Shown: positions 59,522 to 64,000 of the stretch, piece by piece
Layout of the letters: every line of letters begins with the position of its first letter
Numbering within the stretch: the stretch's first letter is position 1
NCBI GenBank assembly: GCA_944376335.1
Contig: CALWCH010000001.1
Location: 124,001-188,000 of the forward strand
DNA length: 64,000 nucleotides
Direction of reading: 5' to 3'
Source of the DNA: an uncultured Clostridia bacterium
Lineage (GTDB): Bacteria; Bacillota; Clostridia; Christensenellales; Borkfalkiaceae
Program-made: the position numbers and the translations under genes
The notes under the pieces: generated by a model
What the model was told of the DNA's origin: nothing
Database searches by the model: none
What the model saw: the letters and a program-made list of their open reading frames with translations, nothing else

Positions 59522-60343
59522 CTATGCGCGTCTTTTAGGCTGAATACAGGGGCTCGCCCCTGTACCCCGATGGGGGCTCTTGCGCCTTGCAGAGGGCTTC
59601 TCGGGGCGTCTCCTGCAAGTAATGCGGGTATAGGTGACAACGCCGTAGTATTCGCTTTCGTAAGAGGAAGTGAACACGTCCACGACGTCCTCGAGGGCGG
59701 CAAGTTCTTCCGCGATGGCCTCTTCATCGGTGAGCACTTCGGGGGCGTTGAGGCCGTGGCTCATGGAGTAGCACTTGCGGCCGATGAGGCGCTCGTCCAT
59801 GTTCTCTTTGGTCATGTACTTGGAGACATAAGCGCCCACGTTTTGGGCGTTGTCGGTGCGGTTGAGCTTGATAAAGCCTTTGCCCCACACTTTGGCAAGG
59901 GCGTTGACGTCGACGAAGGGAAGGTCACAGACGAGATGGAAGTGAACGGCTCCGCGCGTTTGGAACTCGATGACGCAGACGTAGCGGATATGACCGAAGC
60001 GAAAGGAAAGGCGTTTCGTGAAGCGGTTGAAGTCAGCCCATGCGCGGTCTAAGTCGGTGACGTTCTCGGCGAAGGTGAGCGTGAGGAACTTATCCAAAGC
60101 GGGGTTGGCGTTGATGGTGCGGCAGACCTTTTGGCGGGCGCGGTTGGCAGTCTTGCGGCGGTTGTCCTGCTTGACTTCGGCAGAAGTCAGTAAGGCGGCG
60201 GCACGTCCTTTGCGGGCTCCTCCGCCTTTGAGCACGGGCTCCTCATAGTCATACACCTCGACGACATTCCCCGAGCGGATGAGCTTGCGCGAGAAGCACT
60301 TCCTCGGCGGGATATGCGGTTGTAGGTTGTTAAGCCTCTTCAC
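59522..60343 (-). CDS. HUH-endonuclease replication initiator (rolling-circle Rep)
   Basis: A 273-aa Rep-type protein. Motif I is FLTLTF (86-91), the metal-binding HUH motif is His134-Phe-His136 (AVHFHLVCD), and the nicking Tyr lies in AYVSKYMTKE (Tyr172 or Tyr176). It resembles replication-associated proteins of small Gram-positive plasmids and microvirus-like elements. It would nick one strand and start rolling-circle replication of the excised circle. The C-terminal ~40 residues are basic and low in complexity (RRRPEKPSARRKSP). Any double-strand origin should lie in or near this gene or the 60344-60707 region. Confidence 0.85.
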   Translation of the reverse strand: MKRLNNLQPHIPPRKCFSRKLIRSGNVVEVYDYEEPVLKGGGARKGRAAALLTSAEVKQDNRRKTANRARQKVCRTINANPALDKFLTLTFAENVTDLDRAWADFNRFTKRLSFRFGHIRYVCVIEFQTRGAVHFHLVCDLPFVDVNALAKVWGKGFIKLNRTDNAQNVGAYVSKYMTKENMDERLIGRKCYSMSHGLNAPEVLTDEEAIAEELAALEDVVDVFTSSYESEYYGVVTYTRITCRRRPEKPSARRKSPHRGTGASPCIQPKRRA

Positions 60344-60707
60344 AAATTCTCCAAATAAATACCTTAAATCAAGTTAAGCGGGCGCGGGGAGCCGCGCCCC
60401 CCGCTGACCCCCCACAGGGGAGCGTTCAGGCGGGGGGGAGCGGAAGCTCTCCCTCGCCCCGGGGTACCCTACCATTGCAAAGTGCAATACAAGCGGGACG
60501 AGATGTTTCTATAATATCAAGGGCAAAGGCAAAGCCTTTGCGGGGTAGATGCAAAGGCTTTACGGAGAATTTGTAGGCGGCGACCTACAATATGAAATTG
60601 GCGCTTTATCTACCCCATATCTCCTACAAATGTAGGATAATGAGATTATACTCCCATGATAGTAGGAAGTCAAGCATTTTTCCTACTTTTGTGGTATAAT
60701 TTTTATC
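60344..60707. other. Control and possible origin region of the element
   Basis: A very G/C-rich part (60380-60470) precedes an AT-rich part with three inverted repeats built from CCTAC: TTGTAGG-N6-CCTACAA (60571-60590), CCTACA-AA-TGTAGG (60623-60636) and AGTAGGAA...TTCCTACT (60661-60687). The last overlaps the XRE promoter, whose -10 TATAAT is at 60695-60700. These are candidate binding sites for the XRE protein or Rep. Confidence 0.55.
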
Positions 60708-61118
60708 ATGGAAGATATTATGATAAGAACAGGAAAAGGAAGAGGCGAATTTGTAGACGATATCCGTATTATGACGGCATTTGCCATGAGCTTAAGAAAG
60801 TTGCGGAAAGCAAGAGGGCTCTCCTTAGTGGCCTTAGGGAAAAACACAGGCATACCAAATCAAACACTCTCGACGTATGAAAACGGAAAGCGGATACCTT
60901 CTATCACACAGGCGTTCCGCATAGTAAACTATTTCGGATATACGATTGAGGACTTCATCATGAACGGGCTCGGCCTATTAGAGCCAGACCTCTTGGAACG
61001 AGATGAAATATCTCATCCCGATTATCCATGCTATGCACTGTCGGAGGACGAAGCGCGAGAAATGATAATATCAGATAATCTCGCAGAAATCATGGAGCGA
61101 CGGAAGCGGAAAAATTAG
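60708..61118 (+). CDS. XRE-family transcriptional regulator
   Basis: A 136-aa Cro/C1-type regulator. The helix-turn-helix is SLRKLRKARGLSLVALGKNTGIPNQTLSTYENGKRIP at ~28-64 (given in part), followed by a variable acidic C-terminus. It is divergent from rep, an arrangement typical for control of plasmid or element copy number. The ATG at 60708 lies 7 nt after the -10 and has no ribosome-binding site, so the message may be leaderless. An ATG at 60720 preceded by GGAAG is an alternative start. Lower GC than the host. Confidence 0.85.
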   Translation: MEDIMIRTGKGRGEFVDDIRIMTAFAMSLRKLRKARGLSLVALGKNTGIPNQTLSTYENGKRIPSITQAFRIVNYFGYTIEDFIMNGLGLLEPDLLERDEISHPDYPCYALSEDEAREMIISDNLAEIMERRKRKN

Positions 61119-61152
61119 TTTTCTAATATTTAAGCCGCAAATTATTCAGCAT

Positions 61153-61211
61153 ATTCGAAATCGTGTTAGGCAGTGATGTCTACCAGGGTTCAAATCCCTG
61201 TCTCTGCGCCA
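61153..61211 (+). repeat. attR (59 bp copy of the tRNA-Ser 3' part)
   Basis: A perfect copy of 58462-58520, closing the element on the right. It lacks the tRNA 5' half, so it does not encode a tRNA. Confidence 0.93.
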
Positions 61212-61216
61212 CAAAA

Positions 61217-61247
61217 AACGGGATGGCATTCGCCATCCCGTTTTTTG
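61217..61247 (+). terminator. Terminator downstream of attR
   Basis: An 11-bp stem AACGGGATGGC/GCCATCCCGTT, loop ATTC, then T residues. It was probably the original terminator of tRNA-Ser before integration. Confidence 0.8.
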
Positions 61248-61683
61248 TTACCCGACTATGACAGGGATTTGAGGGTGGAGGCGCGAACGAGAGTGAGCGG
61301 TTTGCGCGCGAATTGCAGGATAACAGATTGGCACGGCGCAAACTGAACAGCCCGGTGGGCTGTTCACCGGGGCGCGCCGCCAAAGGCGCAAATCCCTGTC
61401 TTTTTGGCTTACGCCAGCTCTTTTTTTTGGCTTGAGACAGGGATTTCTTTTTTTAATAGGGCTCCCGCAAAAGATTGCGAAGCAAGATTTTGTGGGAAGA
61501 GGAGCAGCACCCGCGCTAAACGGGCAGTTTGCGGCAGCAAACTGTCTAAGAGGCAAGGGTTGCTGCGACGAGTCTCTGCGCCACGAAAAGGGAGTTGGCT
61601 TACGCCAGCTCTTTTTTTGGCTTGAGACAGGGAGAGGGGGCGCGGCGGCCTTTCGGCCGCCGCGCCCCTCTAAACTCAAAGCT
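61248..61683. repeat. tRNA-Ser 3'-end debris and a 40-bp direct repeat
   Basis: No gene is seen. Fragments of the tRNA-Ser end occur at 61389-61401 (CAAATCCCTGTCT) and 61573-61583 (TCTCTGCGCCA), with inverted copies at 61260-61272 and 61435-61445. A direct repeat of 40 and 39 bp, beginning TTGGCTTACGCCAGCTC, lies at 61404-61443 and 61595-61633. The pattern suggests repeated integration and loss of elements at this tRNA. Confidence 0.65.
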
Positions 61684-62313
61684 CTAAACTCTCAACTCTA
61701 AACTCTCAACAAGCTTCTCCACGAGCGCCTTTACAAGCTCGCCCACGCTCATGCGGGGGTAGCGCGCGCCCGCCTCGTCCATCGCCTGAATTTGTTTTGG
61801 CGTCGCCTCGGCATAGGGATACGCGCCGAGCAGGAAGGGGTACAGCGCAAACACAAAGCCCTCCGCCTCTTCCTCGTCCGCCCCCGTGTGCACCATGAGG
61901 CACCGCCTTACTGCGTCCATCGACGCCCCGTACGCCCGCTTAAACTCGACGAGCGCCTCAAAGCGGCTGCCCGCTTCCATGTCGAATAAGTTCATCGAAA
62001 GCAGCTTGAGCATGCACTTTCGCTTCTCCAAGAGCGCGGAAAACCTCTCCGCAAACCCCGCGCGGTCCTTGGGGCGCTCTGCAAGCGCATTCAGATCTTC
62101 CGTCCACGCAAGGTACTCCCGCTTGAGCAGCGCCAAAAAGATCTCTTCCTTCGAGGCAAAGTAGTTATAGATGGATGTGCGCGTAAACGAGGTATGCTGC
62201 GCAAGTTTCAAAATGGTGATATCCTTATAGGGCATCACCTCATAGAGTTCCGCGCACGCGTCCAAAATTTCCTCGTATCGGCTCATCGCATGCGCTTCGC
62301 TGGCCTTAGACAT
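61684..62313 (-). CDS. TetR-family repressor of the alcohol dehydrogenase operon
   Basis: A 209-aa TetR regulator with HTH ILDACAELYEVMPYKDITIL, QHTSFTRTSIYNYFASKEEIF and a helical ligand domain. It lies 10 bp downstream of the alcohol dehydrogenase gene in the same orientation, so both are transcribed from the promoter at 63539-63567, which carries two palindromes that suit a TetR dimer. Autoregulation by the second gene of the operon is inferred. ATG at 62313 was used; a second ATG at residue 10 is possible. Confidence 0.85.
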   Translation of the reverse strand: MSKASEAHAMSRYEEILDACAELYEVMPYKDITILKLAQHTSFTRTSIYNYFASKEEIFLALLKREYLAWTEDLNALAERPKDRAGFAERFSALLEKRKCMLKLLSMNLFDMEAGSRFEALVEFKRAYGASMDAVRRCLMVHTGADEEEAEGFVFALYPFLLGAYPYAEATPKQIQAMDEAGARYPRMSVGELVKALVEKLVESLELRV

Positions 62314-62323
62314 ACGCCGCCTC

Positions 62324-63493
62324 TTACAGGCTCTCGCGGAAGATCTCTCTCATCTCTTCCTTCGAAAGGACCTTGTAGCCGCCCTCCATCACGAGCGTCG
62401 CCTTCACCAGCTCGTCGAGCATGCCCTCGTTCGCGCCGAGCTCCGTAATATTCATCACAAGCCCTAACTCCTTCATCCAAGCCTCCATTTTTGCAAGACC
62501 CTCGTTCGCGATTTCCTCATCCGTTTTCCCTTCGCCGTTCACATCCCAAACGTTCTTTGCAAACCGCACGAACTTTTCAAGGCCGTAGGGCATGATGTGG
62601 CGGTAGTAGGGGAGGGACACGGCGGCGAGCGTCATGCCGTGCGTCGCATCGGTGAGCGCGCCCACCGCTTGGCCCAGCATATGCACTTCCCAGTCGGTAT
62701 CCTTGCCGCACGCAATGAGCGTGTTGAGCGCCCACGTCGCCGTCCACATGATGTTGGAGCGCGCCTCATAATTCTGCATATCTTTATTTGCAATGCGCGA
62801 GGAATGAATGAGCGAGCGCATCAGCCCCTCTGCAAGGTAGTCGCTCGTGTTGTCGTCCGTGCCCGAGAAGTACTGCTCGCAGATGTGGTTGAAGATGTCG
62901 TAGATGCCCGCGACCATCTGATAGTGGGGGAGCGTCAGCGTGTAGGTGGGGTCGAGCACCGAGAAGCGGGGCATCACGCTCTCATCCGCAAACACATGCC
63001 CGATCTTGAGCTTCTGTTCACGGTTGGTAATAACGGCGCCCGCGTTCATCTCCGAGCCCGTGCCCACCATCGTGAGGACGCACCCGAGGGGCACCACTTC
63101 ACACGTCGGCTCATCGAAGCGGAGATAGTACTTCTCCCACGGGTCCTCGTCGCAGTGGACGGACACGGCGAGCGCCTTCGTGTAGTCGCACACCGACCCG
63201 CCGCCCACGGCAAGCAGAAAGTCCGCCTTATGCGCCCTTGCGATCTCCATGCCCTCGTAGAGTTTCTCGAGCGTGGGGTTGGGCATCACGCCCGCGATCT
63301 CCGCAACGTCCTTTCCGCACTCCTTCAGAATTTCGATGACCGCATCATAGATGCCGTTCTTCTTGATGGACCCGCCGCCATACACGAGCACCACGTTCTT
63401 TCCGTACTTTGCAAGTTCGCCTTTCAGGTACTTCAAAGAGCCTTCGCCGAAGTACAGTTTGGTGGGGTTGCAGTAGCTGAAATTACCAAGCAT
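62324..63493 (-). CDS. Iron-containing alcohol dehydrogenase (butanol dehydrogenase/YqhD type)
   Basis: A 389-aa group III alcohol dehydrogenase that reduces aldehydes with NAD(P)H. The N-terminus NFSYCNPTKLYFGEGSL and VLLVYGGGSIKKNGIYD (approximate: VVLVYGGGSIKKNGIYD), the coenzyme loop AVGGGSVCDYTKAL, and metal-ligand segments LPHYQMVAGIYDIFNHICEQYF and ATHGMTLAAVSLPYY are those of BDH/YqhD enzymes. Start ATG at 63493 follows AGGAGGAAATTC. The coupled TetR gene suggests induction by a reactive aldehyde or similar compound. Confidence 0.93.
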   Translation of the reverse strand: MLGNFSYCNPTKLYFGEGSLKYLKGELAKYGKNVVLVYGGGSIKKNGIYDAVIEILKECGKDVAEIAGVMPNPTLEKLYEGMEIARAHKADFLLAVGGGSVCDYTKALAVSVHCDEDPWEKYYLRFDEPTCEVVPLGCVLTMVGTGSEMNAGAVITNREQKLKIGHVFADESVMPRFSVLDPTYTLTLPHYQMVAGIYDIFNHICEQYFSGTDDNTSDYLAEGLMRSLIHSSRIANKDMQNYEARSNIMWTATWALNTLIACGKDTDWEVHMLGQAVGALTDATHGMTLAAVSLPYYRHIMPYGLEKFVRFAKNVWDVNGEGKTDEEIANEGLAKMEAWMKELGLVMNITELGANEGMLDELVKATLVMEGGYKVLSKEEMREIFRESL

Positions 63494-63517
63494 ATTGAAT
63501 TTCCTCCTAAAAAATCT

Positions 63518-63567
63518 GACAGTGTGTCATTTTTTATAGTATACTACTATTCTGACACAGTGTCAAC
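63518..63567 (-). promoter_or_regulatory. Promoter with twin TGACA-N3-TGTCA operators
   Basis: Minus-strand TTGACA (63562-63567), 17-bp spacer, TATACT (63539-63544). TGACA-CAG-TGTCA at 63554-63566 overlaps the -35 and TGACA-GTG-TGTCA at 63518-63530 lies just past the start site. Likely TetR sites. Confidence 0.78.
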
Positions 63568-63620
63568 GGTTTTTCGGATATTTTTGGCACAAAAAATGTC
63601 AAAAATCACCGTTCAAACGC

Positions 63621-63649
63621 TTGACTTTTTTCAGAAAAAGCGCTAAAAT
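63621..63649 (+). promoter_or_regulatory. Promoter of the T-box-controlled gene
   Basis: TTGACT at 63621, 17-bp spacer, TAAAAT at 63644-63649. Confidence 0.75.
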
Positions 63650-63659
63650 GAGCCCATAA

Positions 63660-63926
63660 ACCGATGAGGTGAAGTAGTAGCGGGCACAATTTGAGCCTAC
63701 AGAGAGCCTTCGTTTGCTGGAAGTAAGGCGGCTCAAAGCGCGTGAATGGATCACCGAGGGCGGCGGCAAAAGGGTCAAAATTGGCTCCAAGTAGTTGTCG
63801 ACGGGGCTTTCCCGTTACAGAAAGAGGGCATCAACAGCGTGCCTAAAAAGAGGCGGCATTAGCCGTAAAATCGGGTGGCAACACGGAAAATCTTCGTCCC
63901 GAACGAACGATTTCCGTGTTTTTTGT
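63660..63926 (+). promoter_or_regulatory. T-box riboswitch, tRNA-Trp type
   Basis: A leader that reads tRNA charging. Stem I contains GAAGTAGTAGC and AGAGAGCC...GCTGGAAG; the specifier segment GAATGGATC at 63744-63752 offers codon UGG (63747-63749). The T-box bulge is GGGTGGCAAC (63883-63892). The terminator stem ACACGGAAA.../TTTCCGTGT ends in a T run at 63918-63924. Uncharged tRNA-Trp would favour the antiterminator and expression of the following gene. Confidence 0.85.
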
Positions 63927-63960
63927 TACAAATTTTATTATTTTATTAGGAGGAAACACT

Positions 63961-64000
63961 ATGAACACCAACATCCCGTACAAGATCTATCTTTCCGAAG
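63961..64000 (+). CDS. TrpB-like tryptophan synthase beta chain, N-terminal fragment
   Basis: Only the first 13 codons lie in the window: MNTNIPYKIYLSE, after an AGGAGGAAACACT ribosome-binding site. IPYKIYLSE matches the start of the TrpB2-type tryptophan synthase beta chains of Firmicutes. The Trp-type T-box directly upstream supports a tryptophan-related product. A tryptophan transporter or tRNA ligase is less likely given these residues. Confidence 0.6.
   Translation, partial: MNTNIPYKIYLSE

Larger units (their letters stand above)
58462..61211. mobile_element. Small integrative element in tRNA-Ser(CGA)
   Basis: The element is bounded by perfect 59-bp direct repeats (58462-58520 and 61153-61211), a unit of 2691 bp. 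It carries a tyrosine integrase and an HUH Rep on the minus strand and an XRE regulator on the plus strand, with a 364-bp control/origin-like region between rep and the regulator. There are no conjugation, phage structural or cargo genes. It resembles an integrated rolling-circle plasmid or a satellite. Confidence 0.88.

Noticed and set aside
60380..60470. Strong terminator or double-strand origin in the GC-rich part of the element
   Set aside because: G and C runs are present, but no unambiguous hairpin with a nick site could be drawn; left as undefined control region.
58462..61211. Prophage
   Set aside because: There is an integrase and a Rep protein but no capsid, terminase, portal or lysis genes, and the total length is 2.7 kb.

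Overview
The window looks like a chromosome segment of a GC-rich Clostridia-type Firmicute, probably a gut commensal. The evidence is the Firmicutes-style gene order (pcrA-ligA; yicC-gmk-rpoZ-priA-def-fmt-rsmB-rlmN-rpe-thiN; rpmB divergent from an Asp23-family gene, then fakA and recG), sigma-A promoters of the form TTGACA-17-TATAAT, a tRNA-Trp-type T-box, and carbohydrate and hexuronate catabolism genes. A Christensenellales-like lineage is a guess. Most genes are roughly 60% GC; a few islands are clearly more AT-rich.

Layout. 1-12.7 kb: housekeeping genes on the plus strand for DNA repair, GTP/RNA metabolism, replication restart, N-formyl-methionine handling and rRNA modification, ending with rpe, thiN and an M19 dipeptidase. 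12.8-19.6 kb: rarA and rpmB on the minus strand; yloU, fakA and recG on the plus strand; a small zinc-ribbon membrane protein. 19.7-20.1 kb: tmRNA. 20.2-23.9 kb: a damaged iron/haem-type uptake locus with a DtxR-like repressor, a frameshifted lipoprotein gene, an intact binding protein, and a permease start fused in frame to a BspA-type leucine-rich-repeat protein. The repressor gene and the lipoprotein gene carry the same inverted-repeat operator. 24.2-33.4 kb: kdgK-GH2-GH43, a decayed nucleoside-hydrolase gene, then uxuB-uxaC-uxuA-kdgA. Together these release sugars or uronates from glycans and convert glucuronate through fructuronate, mannonate and KDG to KDPG, pyruvate and glyceraldehyde-3-phosphate. 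Both transcription units share a promoter-proximal palindrome. 33.5-37.8 kb: a TetR regulator divergent from a heterodimeric ABC exporter. 38-40.3 kb: tRNA-Ala(GGC), tRNA-like debris and an AT-rich type II restriction-modification pair. 40.3-49.1 kb: HAD phosphatase, Gfo/Idh/MocA oxidoreductase, epimerase, M18 aminopeptidase, permuted GH3, SIMPL protein and GH13.

49.3-58.4 kb is the most unusual part. One strong promoter precedes six collinear genes: an ER-type (SipW-like) signal-peptidase homologue that has lost its catalytic histidine, a TasA/camelysin-like secreted protein, a membrane-anchored TasA-like protein, an intact SipW-type signal peptidase, a 507-residue secreted protein and a 1182-residue beta-helix surface protein. 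The three exported proteins share a TF-(A/T)...(K/R)Y motif at the end of the signal sequence. Parts of two mature regions have foreign-looking base composition. I infer a dedicated export and assembly system for surface fibres or adhesins.

58.4-61.2 kb: a 2.7-kb integrated element in tRNA-Ser(CGA), bounded by perfect 59-bp direct repeats and carrying a tyrosine integrase, an HUH Rep protein and an XRE regulator, followed by further tRNA 3'-end fragments. 61.7-64 kb: a TetR-iron alcohol dehydrogenase operon with twin palindromic operators, then a T-box leader with a UGG specifier before the start of a TrpB-like gene. No CRISPR array, rRNA operon or phage structural gene was seen.
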